DNA of 64,000 nucleotides, from the NCBI RefSeq assembly GCF_905475465.1, contig NC_062253.1, forward strand, positions 6,572,001 to 6,636,000, in the 5' to 3' direction. This DNA comes from Pieris napi. Lineage: Eukaryota > Arthropoda > Insecta > Lepidoptera > Pieridae. Both the position numbers and the translations under genes were made by a program. The notes under the pieces were generated by a model, which made no database searches, was not told the DNA's origin, and was given only the letters and a program-made list of their open reading frames with translations. Positions 34,570 through 47,600 of this stretch are shown piece by piece (within the stretch, counting starts at the first letter, position 1; the number at the start of each line of letters is the position of its first letter).

Positions 34570-36060
34570 TATAACCGGTAGCACAACAATTACTTGGGAA
34601 CTATTACTAATATTTAATTATTTTAATATTTATTCTTAATAAACATATTTCATACTTACAATCACATAATATACAGTATTTACTGTGAACATTATTCAAA
34701 AGAAACTCGAAACAAATTGAATTACAATTGTTTTAATTGTATTTGTGTTTTAATATACTTGCTCAATCAAGAATCAAGGCTTATATCAACAAACTTGAGA
34801 AAAAAGTTCTAAAAACCAAGGTAATTTATCTTCGGCTTTGTGTCAAATAGAAAATTTTTGTCTATCGATTTCATTCTTTAGTTGAAAGCGGTCGTGATTT
34901 TCCGCACCATTTATGACGTGACAAACGGTGGATTGTACTCATAATGTCGTTTTTACAGATTACGAGCTCTGAGTGTCACTCTTTGAATAGCTTTTAACTT
35001 TAACAGCGGTCCTTTAATGTGTAATTTCTTAGAAAACAGCGTTACCTTAAATATTATTGCTTGTATTTTTTTGCTTCAATTTAAGTTTATGCTATTTTTG
35101 ATCTACTTAAAGCAAATTGAAGTCTAAGAAATGAGAAATAGAAAGAGACAAAAAAGCGTTTTGTTTGATTGTGATTGGACAATTGACATGTTATAACATG
35201 ACACATGACGTATGTCAACGCTTTGAACAAGGGCATGAAATGACATGAAATATCAGAATTCTACGTAACTAAAAATCATAGTAAAAATCAGAGCTATATG
35301 CTCATCATAGGAGCATTAAGAATATCCATAGCACAAAACCACCTGCATCATGAGCATACCCCACATACACACCTTCACGTACCTACTTACCCTCACTTTT
35401 ACACCATCACACAACACAGCCAAATAAGGTACTCTTAGTTAAATGTATTGAATAATTTATATTTGTTTGTTTCTTTTTGTAAATTTTTAAACCTTTTTGC
35501 AGTTAAATGTATTATGTATTCCATCTCTGGCTATATTTTCAGTGTAACCGTTTGTTATTATATATAATTTATGTTGTATAGTAGTAGAATAAAATAAAAT
35601 AGTAATGAAAATTAAATATCGCTACATCACACAGAGTAAAAAAGTGTCGAGGAAACGAGCTCAAACAAGTATTGTGCTTTTACAATTGTTAAGCTATTTA
35701 GGAATAACTCCGAAAGCTTGAGCATGAGCTAACTTTTGCGCTTTAAAGTAATAAACTGCTTAAATTTTATGAGCGTCCCGCGTAATACCCCTCGGGGCGG
35801 TAAGCACACGAATGCATATCGCTTTGTTTGGTGACGTTCTTTCAAACTTTTAAGTTGACTTTATAAACTGTAAGTTTTCGTTATTTTATTATGAATAATG
35901 GGTATTCTCTGAACGCTGTCCAAGTTTTTACCGACGGAATTTTTTTCGTTATAACACGTTTCAAGTGATAATTAAGTGTAGTGTATACTGTATAAAAATT
36001 AAACTAATTTTTTTTGTGGTTGCAACAAACAAATTCAAAATCTCCCACTTTCACATGCAA
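34570..36060. other. No gene recognised
   Basis: AT-rich, with a CA-rich patch at 35330-35420 and an 'agaataaaataaaat' end near 35590 that may be a worn LINE tail. Nothing firmer. Confidence 0.4.
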
Positions 36061-36064
36061 AAAC

Positions 36065-36346
36065 AACACTACAAACTTTTTAGGTCTAGGCCTCAGAGTT
36101 TTCTGTATCTGTTTTATGATCACTTGTCAATCAAATAGGTAAGTAGGCGATCAGGCTCCTGTGCCTGACACATGCCGTCGACTTTTATGGGTCTAAGGCA
36201 CGCCCTTACGATGTTTTCCTTCACCGTTCGAGTGAATGTTAACAGACAGATAGACAGATAATTCATGGGTGCACAGCTGGGGATCGAACCTACGACCTCA
36301 AAGATGAAAGTCGCACGCTGACGCCACTAGTCCAACACTGCGGATA
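36065..36346 (-). repeat. tRNA-derived SINE copy
   Basis: Minus-strand copy: end block 'tacaaactttttaggtctaggcctcag', then 'gcctgacacatgccgtcgac', 'acgatgttttccttcaccgttcgag', the B box as 'ggggatcgaacc' and the head 'cgccactagtccaacactgc'. A small GACAGATA repeat lies inside. Confidence 0.85.
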
Positions 36347-36642
36347 TGCATCTTTAGTAACAAGTAATAAACTAAACTCTCAAACTAAATGAAATCACAT
36401 CCAAGGCTTTGATGCATAACTTTTGAATTACATACATAAATTTTTCATGCGTTCCGAAAAAGTTTACATTGAAATATTTTTCCATCGGTGTTTCAATAGG
36501 AATATAGGTGAATGATAAAAAACCGCGTACGAATTGAAATTTGTTTTAGAATTTTCACAAAACTTTTCCAATTCAGTATGTTATTTAATCTTGAAGTGTG
36601 AATCAAAAGAAAATACAGTTTTATATAACTTTGTTGCGACTT

Positions 36643-36951
36643 ATCTAATATATAAAATTCTCGTGTCTTAATGTTCCTTCCCATACTCCTCCGAAATGGC
36701 TTGACCGATTCTTATGAATTTTTTAATACATATTCACTAAGTCTGAGAATCGGCTACTATCTTTCAAACCCCTAAGTGATAGTCCTTTATTTTTTTTATT
36801 ATGTGGCATTAAACATACATACAACTCTTAATTGTAACATCTCTACGATTGTTTTCATTATAGTAGATAGTTATTTTTATTGAACTAAAAAATGTTTCCT
36901 AGAAATAATATAAGTACATGGCAAAACAACGCTCGCCGGGTCAGCTAGTAT
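36643..36951 (-). repeat. RTE-like tail, CCGGCAAACG family
   Basis: Minus-strand copy from 'taatatataaaattctcgtgtc' to 'aaaacaacgctcgccgggtcagctagt', with 'ccgaaatggcttgaccgattcttatgaa' and 'caaacccctaagtgata' blocks. Confidence 0.7.
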
Positions 36952-36954
36952 AAT

Positions 36955-37960
36955 TATTCTAGTCTAACTGATCCCGAGCACAAGCATTCAAATCCTTGCT
37001 GGAATCAATGTGAGGTAAAAGGATGGTGTACTGTTCCTACAACCTAAAGGGACTTAGACCTTAGTCTAACAACTAACTGGCTGGCCTGAAGTCCCCAGTG
37101 ACTGAGGTTGAGAAGTTCTATATATCCTTAGCGGCTGGAATAACTTCGTTAGAGCGTTACACCATCGCAGTGATTTGTAAGCGCAGCTTGTAATTAATAC
37201 TTGCTCGTTAGTCAAGGAAGAGATAATGAGGTAACTGGTATGTCGTAGAACTATAAATCAATATCCGTCAGGCACCCGGCTAAAGAACTCACATTGCAGG
37301 ACATACAGTTGTTTTTACGAGAAATTTGCGTTGTGTAAGACAAGTTCAATGACCGTAACACATTTTATCAGCGTTATTTGTGAGAGTTTACGTCATTGGA
37401 GAAAACTATCACGTACGAGTAACACGGGCGAGTCTTCCCAACTACGTACAGCCACGCAATAAATAAAAAAGGCGATTTAGGAAATCCCAACATGACTCTG
37501 CGGATTTATACAGAGTGTTCAGACGCGAAGTTTCCTACAGGTCATCAAAATTCTCCCCTCGCATCGACGATTGAATGTTATGGCCCGCGAGTTTCCACTT
37601 CCAAATTATTTATGAAGGTGTTAACCTTATTTAACTCGTGACCTCCGAACATAATATACACCAATTATTGTAAGCTTATAATATTTATTATTCCTTTTCT
37701 CCATAAACCTACTTCAACTATACTGTTTTTACCATACCTTAGCTTTCGTCTTTTGTTTAGATAAAACAGACAAAAGAGAAACGTCGTTTTCTTATTTTTC
37801 GTTGTGACATGAGTGAATGACACAAATGAGGATTGTTCCTACTTACTCTTATTACTGACAAATATTACTAGCTCATAATAGTAATAGCATTATGTAACAA
37901 CCAAATTACAGAATATGAAAGTAATACCTACTTAATAACCTTAAAAATATAATACAATGA
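36955..37960. other. No gene recognised
   Basis: GC-richer than most neighbours at 36960-37650 but without a frame or motif that I recognise. Confidence 0.45.
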
Positions 37961-37965
37961 CTAAA

Positions 37966-38115
37966 ATATATTATTAAAAGGAGTCCCTTTAGGCAAGGTT
38001 CCGAAGATACTGGCAGCATTCCCCTTTAAATAGCTAGATTAATTCTTCGTCCGAGGTAGCTGCCAGCTCTTCGGTCTCCTGTGATGTCGACTAACATTTT
38101 TGCTATTTCCTGAAA
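37966..38115 (-). pseudogene. Second copy of the retroelement polyprotein end
   Basis: Shares 'attaaaaggagtccctttaggcaaggttccgaagatactggcagc' and 'gtccgaggtagctgccag.tctt.ggtctcctgtgatgtcgactaac' with 9577-9864. Shorter and with substitutions; diverges beyond 38115. Confidence 0.7.
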
Positions 38116-38837
38116 ACTAAAAAATAATATCCTTTAATTGAGATACTTTTAAATTTAAAACTTTCTATTTCAATCTTTTTTTAGGTATTCGGTGTTCTAT
38201 TTTGGCAAAGGCCTCATTCCAAATCCCGCAATTCCTCTCTACACTGCTCTGCTCTGCTCTCACCGCTCATAACTGGACATAAATATAGCGTAAACTATGT
38301 TATGTTATTGCATTGTCATGGTGTTCTAAATATAAAATCATGGAATTAGATAAGTACTAAGTTTATCCGTTACAAACCCAAAAAAAAATGGTTCTATTTT
38401 ATAATCGGTATATAGTCTAGTACACACACACTTTAGGAGACTAGCATCAGATCAATTTTAACTCAACCATATTTTGTTTTGAATTTTAATAAGTATTAGT
38501 ACTAATATCCCGAATCTAAATAAGATATAATAACTTTTTTTTTACCTTTTCTATGAATTTTTATCTTCCAAATCATTTATCAGAAATAAAACTGAAGAGT
38601 CTTCGGAAAATCGCATTGAATAAACTTAGCTACGGCGGCGACTAATGACTTCCTAGAGTACATGCCTGAACTATTATATTACCTATTGTATTTCTATATT
38701 CCAGTTTACCAACTTGAAGAAAATGAGTATATCAGTTTGATCCGTATGTATGTATTGATGGATGATATTTAAGTATATATTTATGCATCCAAGGAAAATT
38801 CAGGACGTGAGACATTATTACTGAGAAAGAATATTCA

Positions 38838-38970
38838 AGAGTACCGCTTACCTTAAAAGCCTGCAACACACTTGCAAACCTTTTGGTTTCGCAGGTGTAT
38901 TGGGCTACGGTAAGCACTTAACTCCAAGTGATCCGACGCTCTTTGGCCTCCTATACCATAAAAAAAATTT
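38838..38970 (+). repeat. Worn LINE 3'-end fragment (SFKKR/HGRR family)
   Basis: 'taccgcttaccttaaaagcctgcaacacacttgcaaacc' and 'gtaagcacttaactccaagtgatcc' keep the order of the family's last 120 bp. Ends with 'cctataccataaaaaaaatt'. Confidence 0.5.
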
Positions 38971-39187
38971 GTATATCCACAAATTTCTCCCAAATTTTAA
39001 GTCGTATCGAGAATTTTTTTATTAAAATTTGCTATAGTCTACTTATTTCTTAGTTTCATCAAAATCGGTACAGTAGTTTTTTGACATAAGTATAATATTA
39101 TGTAGAACGGTTTCTGTAGTCAGTTTAATTAGTCATTTAAGTGTGTTTTATATAATAGGGGGAGGGTAAACCAGCCTACGGCTTATT

Positions 39188-39425
39188 AATTACTTAAGAT
39201 GTCATGTGGAACATGGTGTAATGGTTGCAGCTCCTTACAAAGGTTGTGTTAAAAAAAATGGCGATCAAAAAGAGTGGCGGAAAGTTTATTGCCAGTTCTT
39301 CTCTTCCGTTCTACGCCCTTGATTTGAGAACTGGCACTAAATGTAAAGTTAGAAGCATTAATGTGTATTTCTTTCAAGGCATAAGTGTACAATGTGTTAC
39401 GTATATGATTAAATGAATTTTGATT
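39188..39425 (+). repeat. LINE tail (TTGAGAACTGGC family)
   Basis: 'acttaagatgtcatgtggaacatggtgtaatggttgcagctcc' through 'cttgatttgagaactggcac' to 'gattaaatgaattttgatttttttt'. The best-preserved copy of the family here. Confidence 0.78.
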
Positions 39426-39429
39426 TTTT

Positions 39430-40035
39430 TTTACGAAACAGCTATAAAAGGCAGCTACCAACGGCCGTGGACACCCATGTTAGTGGTCGCGTTGACTGCC
39501 TTTAAAGGCACGAGTTTGATGGTAATTAATCCACAGTATAATTGTAAAAGTACAAGGTTACAATATATACACATAAGCTACAAATTGTCTTCAATATTGT
39601 GCCTACCCAAGGTATAGTTTTATTCCTTCGTTAATTAAGTCAGTACCGCGAGTATTCTATTACGGTAACTTAGCATCATAATATCGCTGACCCGTTAACG
39701 TTTACACAGTGCTTTACGTGGCATATAACTTCATTTAAATAGCGTGTACTGTCACGAAAACAGCACTCGTGTTTAATTTGCTATTACATTTACACTTGCC
39801 AGGTTCAGTGTATGAAAATATAATGAAGCCGGGCTTTAAATGTCTAAAAAAATAGTGGAAAATGTTTATTAAAGAATTACGCTTACGGACAAATATATTT
39901 TATCTATACTTAGTCCCCCGAATTAAAGTTCTTTTGATCTACGAGTATACTAATATTTTAAAGAAGAAGAGTTTGTGAGGCTGTAGGGGATAAGATCTGG
40001 ATGATTTTGATTACCAATAGACATCCAAGTTGTGA
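39430..40035. other. No recognised feature
   Basis: Nothing supportable on either strand. Confidence 0.45.
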
Positions 40036-40039
40036 GTGT

Positions 40040-40476
40040 CTTTCGAAGTGAAGGTTCTTTAGGTGCGTGAGGGCAAACATTTTACGGATGAAAGAAAAGG
40101 GAGAGAGCGATTGAGAGGAAGTGAGAAGTGCGAATTACCTTATAGAAATTCTATTTTTAAAATTTCGTAAAGAGAATTTATGAAATATTAGTATTTTATA
40201 TTTTATGCAAAATAATTTATTGAAATCTCAAATGACGAATTGTAAATTAAAATGCCACGTGTTTTTATTATCGAAGATATATATTTAAAAAAAAAATATA
40301 ATTTGTATTAATTTTCGTCACTTAATATTTTAATGACAATTAAATTCCTAACATCATTCTTCCTTTTTCCCTCCCTCTAAGTCTTGGAAATCTAAAGTTT
40401 TAGATTAGTATAATTATGAACAAGACTTAAAAAGCAGTTTCCGTTCTGACATGGGTACTTTGTACGCACGCACTTT
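40040..40476 (+). repeat. MITE-like repeat, copy 1
   Basis: Shares its whole layout with 59484-59990: 'gaagtgaa.gtt' start, 'gagagcgattgaga', 'tattttatattttatgcaaaat', 'cacgtgtttttt', 'ccctccctctaagtcttgg.aatctaaagttttag' and the end 'actttgtacgcacgcac'. Non-coding. Confidence 0.75.
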
Positions 40477-40585
40477 TTTATAGAACAGGGGGAAAACGGG
40501 CAGGAGGCTCATCTGATGATAAGTGATACAGCCGCCCACTTTCAATGACATAGATCTCGCAGGTGCGTTACCGGCTTTTAACATA
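40477..40585 (-). repeat. LINE 3'-end fragment (SFKKR/HGRR family)
   Basis: Minus-strand last 100 bp: 'tatagaacagggggaaaacgggcaggaggctcatctgatgataagtgat'. It abuts the MITE-like repeat. Confidence 0.7.
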
Positions 40586-40599
40586 TCATACGGTCATAT

Positions 40600-42450
40600 A
40601 TATTAATTCGAAAAAAAGACGGGTACGTGCATGGAATTTACCTCTGTTCAACAATAGCTATCCCTGAAGAAGTTTTAGTTATCTAATTTTATAAGGTTTA
40701 CGCCCGTGCGACCTCGGTTTTACTAGTTATATTATAAAAAATAAAGCTGATTTGAACTAAATTCTTATGTTGGATAGTCAATTTTCTTGAGCCTTTGCCT
40801 AATTCCAGAATTTCAAAACCAACCACATCGTGTAGAGAAAGCTTATTGTCCTTTATGATTGTTTTCCATATACAACTGAATTTGAATTGTGAAAGTCCCA
40901 AAATAATAAGGCATTATGGCGTCTGATTTATAAATAATTATTTATTTGAAGGGTCAAGTAGCAATCTGTGGCTGGCACACAGACTTTTGGATATAAGATA
41001 TTTCAATTTCGCAATGGTTCGCTTCACTGAATGAGATTTTGCACACATAGAAACAAATAATCACACACAGCTTTATTTATTACAATGTATTCACTAGTAC
41101 CTCTAACTTGTTTAGTATAGCTTCTGAGTTGAGGTTATGAAGTTCCAATTAACAGGGAGCACGTAATCGCCCAATGTCGGACGATGTATGAAGGATGCTT
41201 ACAAATGCGAAGCGTGTCGCATCATTTGGTTTGCTAACCAACAGTGACATCCGCAGGGTTATTACAGAATGGACGGTCGCACAGTTTGCGACTAGTCGCA
41301 GTGATTTATTATGAAAAACACGAACTATTATTGGAATAACGTTTTGGGCCTTACATTTCTGTACATGTATCGTCATCATTTGTTTTATAATAATAGACAG
41401 TCCATTGCACAACACATCCTCAACTTTTGGGTCTCACGATGTTTTCCCTCACTATACCAGCGAGTGTTATTTGGGATATTTATCATCGATTATTTTTTAT
41501 AATATAGTATTATCAAAACGGTGTCTAAACCAACTAACGAACTGAACATTGGTAATGTTAATTATTATCAAGAGTATAATCTCCTGTCCACGTTGCAGGA
41601 CGATGTCATCAATGTCGGATGTAGCTAATATATTATGGTCTAACATTGGTATAATTGCTACATCATCTGATGTCATTTTAATGGGACGAGATATTGCGTG
41701 CTGACTAACTCATCAGATTTTTTTTCATTTGAGTACTTGGACACCACGGACGTGTCCATCATCTTCAATTGATGTATTTTCTAAATAAATTCTGATGGTC
41801 AAAAATAGTACATATTACTGTTTTAATACTTACTCATTACTATTTGATTCCATATTCCAAGTAACTACTAATCAAGTAACTTGTGGTTACAGCGCACAGA
41901 ATTTGAAACTACTTTGTAATTCGACTTTGTCGTAATATGTCAATAGTTACTGCCAATATTAATTACCAACTTATAATTTATTGAAATAGTTTATTTATAA
42001 TTCAAGGAATACACACACATAACACCATGCATATATGAAAGGAAAAACAAGTTATAATTATTTGTCTTAAATAGCTTTACAAATAATAACTTTTTTATAA
42101 AGTAAACACAACCTACCCTCTAACTATAGTTAGCTCTAGAAATAACTAAGCGACTATTGAGCGATTTTACTCTAAAATAAATACTAGTCGCAAAATGCAC
42201 TGTATAACATAATAACCCTACCGTCACTGTAACTCTCATTACACGACTGGCCGCGATAACAGCGATTTATTTACCTATTCCATGAGGACTTGTCATGATA
42301 TGCAATGGGACCGAATGTTAAGTCCGTTGTATCTGGTTGCTTTTTATTCGCTGAATTCGTAATATATAGTAGTAACACGAATACGATATCACTGACAAAA
42401 TACATACAAAAGAGCAACCTAACAATATTACAGGATAATACTAATTTATA
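40600..42450. other. Mostly no feature; one worn SINE piece
   Basis: A diverged minus-strand SINE remnant lies at about 41340-41470 ('gtcatcatttgttttataa', 'ttttgggtctcacgatgttttccctcac'). Small frames at 40698-40901 and 41149-41415 have no recognised motif. Confidence 0.45.
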
Positions 42451-42457
42451 TACATAC

Positions 42458-42802
42458 TAGCTGGTGCCCGCGATTTCGTCTGCGCAAGATTAAATTAATA
42501 TTTGTCTAAATGATGTCGAGTGAAAGACATATTTTATCTATTTTAAATACCAGAAGCGATAAAAGTATAAAAGTAGTGAGTAAGATGGTAGATTTTTTCC
42601 TACTAACTTAATATTTTGGACAATTTCTACTACGACTACGACAATGGCTACAATTTCTTCATAAATTGTAGCCTATGTGTTATTCTGATGTATAAGCTAT
42701 ACTATTGTAAAGTTTGATTAAAATCCATTCAGTAGTTTTTACGTGAAAGAGTAACAAACATCCATCCATACAAACTTTCCCGTTTATAATATTAGTAGGA
42801 TC
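42458..42802 (+). repeat. RTE-like tail, second type
   Basis: Starts 'tagctggtgcccgcgatttcgtctgcgc' and ends 'catccatacaaactttcccgtttataatattagtaggat', with 'aaaatccattcagtagtttttacgtgaaagagtaacaaa' before it. This end structure is characteristic of RTE-type 3' tails in insects. Confidence 0.7.
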
Positions 42803-42804
42803 TA

Positions 42805-43190
42805 AATCAAAACGTAAACAGAATTTGACAGATACCTAATTGGATGAGTTCATTTATTATGAATAAATGCATTTGTTAATAGCACGTGTAATGGCTGTGA
42901 TAATGTATTTAGCCTAATCACAGTTTCTCAATTCTTTAAATCTGTATGAAATTAGCGTCCGTAAGGATATAGGACCGTCGTTGACTTCGAAACTCAGAAC
43001 CACAAACAATATTATGTATCGGAAATTGAAAGAATTCATTTAAAATTGGTATAGTACTTGAGGTCAAAGGCTACTAAATGAAATAGAATGTCGACTATAG
43101 ACTATATCCTACCGTGTAATCTACTTGTCAACTCACTAAAACTATACGTACAGTAGCTATAAATTTATAGCCTTAAAATTTACTTATTAA
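42805..43190. other. No recognised feature
   Basis: Nothing supportable. Confidence 0.45.
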
Positions 43191-43197
43191 AAAAATC

Positions 43198-43461
43198 AGT
43201 AGCGCTACAACCTTTTTAGGTCTGGGCCTTAGATTTCTCTATCTGTTTCATCATCATTTGTTAATTTAATGGGCAAGTAGGTGATCAGCCTCCTGTGCCT
43301 GACGCACGCTGTCGACTTTTTGGGTCTTAGGCAAGCCGGTTCCCTCACGATGTTTTCCTTCACCGTTAAATGCGCACATAGAAAGAAAGTCCATTGGTAC
43401 ACAGCCGGAACTCGAACCTACGAGCTCAGGGATGACAGTCCCACGCTGAAGCCACTTCACT
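43198..43461 (-). repeat. tRNA-derived SINE copy
   Basis: Minus-strand copy with all body blocks ('gcctgacgcacgctgtcgac', 'cacgatgttttccttcaccgtt', 'gcgcacatagaaagaaagtccattgg') and a worn B box. The last part of the head (A box) is cut at about 43460. Confidence 0.8.
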
Positions 43462-43464
43462 TGA

Positions 43465-44190
43465 TTCTTTTACGTTAATTAAAAATCAGTGAAAAATAAT
43501 AAATTATTAATTATAAATTAAGTTATTAGAATTCAATCAAATCAGCGGAGGCAAAATGATAATGACAATATGTGAACAATTACCAGGCAGGTCTAAATTA
43601 ATAGGCGTTTGTGCAATAATTCAAATTTAATTTAACGTCAAGCGGTGCGATCGGCCAATTACAATGTAATCTACTTGCCAATATTCAATTCGTAATCGAA
43701 TGATTTATATGCTCACATATCTGATTATTTTGAAAACGTTAATAATTGTGACACAAATTACTAACAATTACAAGCGCAATACTTATTTATTATACTAATT
43801 TATTTTCCTACAGAGTTATTCTATCTTTACAGTTATTACTAATGGTGTACACACCTGGATAATTCCACAATATTATGTCTAGTTTTTTAGTAGTTAAATA
43901 GGCTTTTGTGCCTATCAAAACAAGTATTATGTTTCTCCAAGTTTAGATCATACATTAACCAGTAACCTTAGAGGCTGAGCTAAAAGGGTTTTAATAGAAA
44001 ATAAACGGATTGTTTTACGACATAATATACTGCAATTGTTCATGACATACTATTGTATTTTTAATACACGGCTCAAGATAAAATATACCATTATTTTGTT
44101 TACTGACTAATGTCATGCAATGATATTAATACGTTATCTAGAAATCACAGTATTAATATCCTGAATTCACCAGTTGTGCGGCACGCCAAT
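43465..44190. other. No recognised feature
   Basis: AT-rich, nothing supportable. Confidence 0.45.
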
Positions 44191-44206
44191 TCTTAGATAT
44201 CCATAG

Positions 44207-44433
44207 TTTTTTTTATGGCTCTGGCACGATTTGTGCATTAGCCAGCGTCAAGTATAGGATTTTTTATAATGCGTGCTTGTCTTTAGAAATTCGACCGTGT
44301 CCTCCATGTACGGTTTAGGCACTCGCCCGATACCGCACAACCCTCCCAAAGACCGAGGACAAATTTAAATTAAATTAAAACTTGCCCTCGAACCGGGAAT
44401 CGAACCCGGTACCCCTCACCTAGCTGCCACTAT
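44207..44433 (-). repeat. Second type of tRNA-derived SINE
   Basis: On the minus strand the head reads 'gtggcagctaggtgaggggtaccgggttcgattcccgg', with A-box-like and B-box (GGTTCGATTCC) parts. The end is an A-run (T-run at 44207-44214). The near-repeats ATATCCATAG (44197-44206) and ATATCCGTAG (44434-44443) are a likely target duplication. Confidence 0.7.
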
Positions 44434-44686
44434 ATATCCGTAGTTTAAAAAAAATATGTACCAACCGTATTAGGTTTTGTTCCTTTTTTATGTTCTGTGT
44501 AAAATAAACTGTATGTTGTTCCAAATTCAAATATTTTTTTTTTTTTAATATTATGGCAACAGCTTCAACTTTATGCCAGTTTCAAGTAAAAGGTTGGGAA
44601 ACTACACGCGAAAAAAAATAAACAAAGAAATAAAAAAGGAAATAAAGGGATAAGCTGGTTAAAAATAAAATATGTACATAAACATA

Positions 44687-47600
44687 TTACATCTTAATAT
44701 TATTATAGATTATGAAAGAAGATAATACATTATAATACAATAAAGGATAAAGCAAAAGGCAGGAGATTTTAGTCGGAAACGGAACATGAAGTGATTGTAA
44801 AGAATTCAGAAAGGAGGTACGGTCATATTGGGAACAAGAAAAGAAAATATGGTCAAGGTCACCAATATCTTCTCCACACTCACAAATATTACTATCAATA
44901 ATACGAAGCCTTGCTAAATGATGAGGTGTACAAACATGTCCTAAACGCATTCTGGAAATGATAGAAGTGACAGTTTTAGAACTTTTAACCTCAAAGAACC
45001 ATGGTCTACTGGGGATCCTGGGTTGAATTTCAGCATAATGTTTGCCTTTGAACTTGCTGCTTCTCAACCAAACATCATTCCATGACTCCCAAAGATGGGT
45101 TTTCGGAAGAGCAGCTAAATCATGACAATAATTAATGTATGGGACTATGTCTCCATCCTTTATAGCTTCTTTAGCAAGCTCATCGGCTTTCTCGTTTCCT
45201 TTAATTCCACTGTGACTTGGAATCCATGCAAAGATAACGGTGTAATTTCTTTGAGAACATATTAAAAGCTTATCACGTATTTCGCAAATAATAGGATAAC
45301 AAAGTTTCATTTGGAAAGGAAATTTTTCAAGAGATTGTAGTGCACTTTTTGAGTCTGAAAATATGATTGTACTTTTAGATTTTAATAAAATAACTAGTTC
45401 TAAAGCTTTTAAAAGAGCAAAACACTCTCCAGTAAAAACCGAGGATTCAGGAGGAAGTTTAATCTTTTGAATTATTTTATGTTGCCAATGAATTAGACCA
45501 ACTCCAACACAATCATCAACAGAGATTTTAGAGGCATCTGTAAAAATATAATCCCAACCTTCCCAATTTTGTTCCTCAACGCTACTCATGAAACGAATAT
45601 TTGTTTCCAGAATATCTTGCTTACGGACGCCTATATTATATCTTATATCCGGATCAAGAATTAAAGAATTGAATTGTGTCATAAATATGGGTAATGATGG
45701 AGATCGATGAATGCGGCTGTGTAATGTTAAAAATTTACGAAAGCTTATTATTAGACATGGTAATGATTTGTGACGCCAGTAACGGGATGTATAAATAATA
45801 TTGTTCAATTCATGCAGCCTTCCATGTAGAGGGTGGTTAGAAAACTGCATAGATTTGAACAAGAATCGATCACTTAAAAATTGCCTTCTTAATTTTAAAG
45901 GAGGATCGCAGCATTCTACTTGTAAAGCATTGGATGGGCTCGATTTCATTACTCCTGTCACAATTCTCAAAGCTTTTGACTGAATGACATCAAGTTTTTT
46001 ACTTCCCAAGACACTTCCTCCATCTAAGAGAAATGTGCCATAATCTAAAACAGATCTTATAAGAGCGTTATACACAAGTTTCATAGAAAACGGATGAGCA
46101 CCCCACCATACACCTGAAAGGCATTTCATGATGTTAAGCAGCTGTGCACATTTCATAACAACATGTTCATAATGGGCAAGTCCAGACAATTTTGAATCCA
46201 ATATAACTCCTAAAAACTTAATTTTTGTTTGGAGTGGCAAAGATTGACCATTGAAGGTCACATTTATTATAGGAGTTGTGCGTTTTTTGGAAAATACGAC
46301 TATAGAACTTTTGGAAACTGATAGATCTAGGCCATTTTTAACTAACCAGATATTAAGACAATTAAGTGAACTAGACATGGAATTGCAAGCCTTAACCACA
46401 GATTTATCAACGGAATAAAAAAGAAGATCATCTGCATATTGTAGCACATTTATATGGGAATTTATAGATAATTCTAAATCATACGTGTAAATATTATATA
46501 AAAGTGGGCTTAGTACCGAACCTTGGGGAAGGCCTTTAAAAACTGTACGCTTTAACTCGGTAATATTACCATCTTTCTGAACGATTAATGATATGTATCT
46601 GCATGATAGTAAATTGATGATAAAACGTATTAATAACGTAGGAACCTGTAGCTCTAATAATTTGCGTTGTAGAATAGAAATGTTCACATTATCATAGGCG
46701 GCAGAGATGTCCAAAAAGGCAGCAACAATATCTTCATCACGCGAAAAAGCTATGCGAATATCTGTGGTCAATATAGCTAAATTGTCTATTGTAGATTTTG
46801 ACTTCCGAAAACCGTATTGACTATTGGCTATTAAATTATTGTTTTCTATAAACCATTCCAAACGATTCTTCACAAGATGTTCAGCAATTTTAGTTAAAAC
46901 GGAGGACAACGCAATAGGCCTATATGAGGCAACATCATTGGTAGGTTTGTTAGGTTTTTTAATCGCTATAACTTCTTGAGACTTCCATGTTTCAGGAATA
47001 TTACCTGTGACCATGACGGAGTTTATTAAATTTAAAAAATACATTAAGGCAGTATCACCAAGATGAGATAAAAATGAGTACATAATACCATCCTGACCAG
47101 GAGATGAATCTTTAACATGTGAAAGCACACCTTTCAATTCATGTAATGAAAAAGGAGAGTTTAAAGAGGAAGTGTCATCTATCAAAGACGATTCCAAAGG
47201 AAAGTAGATCGATTCAGCAGCTGATGGAGGAGCTAATCTGTCTAAAAAGGCATTTGTTAAAAAAGGGGGAAGTGAAGACGATGATAAAGATTCTTTGAAA
47301 GCAGATCGAAAACGTTTAATACTTGTCCAAACTTCTGAAGGGCACGTAGAAGGAGATAAAGAAGTACAAAATTTTTTCCAGCCTGCCTGCTTTTTATCTC
47401 TGAGGAATTTACGTGTGGTACTAATAACTTCATTGAGAATATCTAAATTTTCATTGGACATGTCCTCAGCATAGACTCTCTCAGCTTCCTTTCTTCTGCT
47501 TACAGCAACCATACATTCTCTATCCCACCATGGAGGAAAAGGAATCTTATTAGACGGATTTCGTTTGACAGAAAAAATCTGATCGGCAGATTCTATTAAA

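Noticed and set aside
41149..41415. Minus-strand frame as a gene
   Set aside because: Overlaps a worn SINE remnant and has no recognisable motif.
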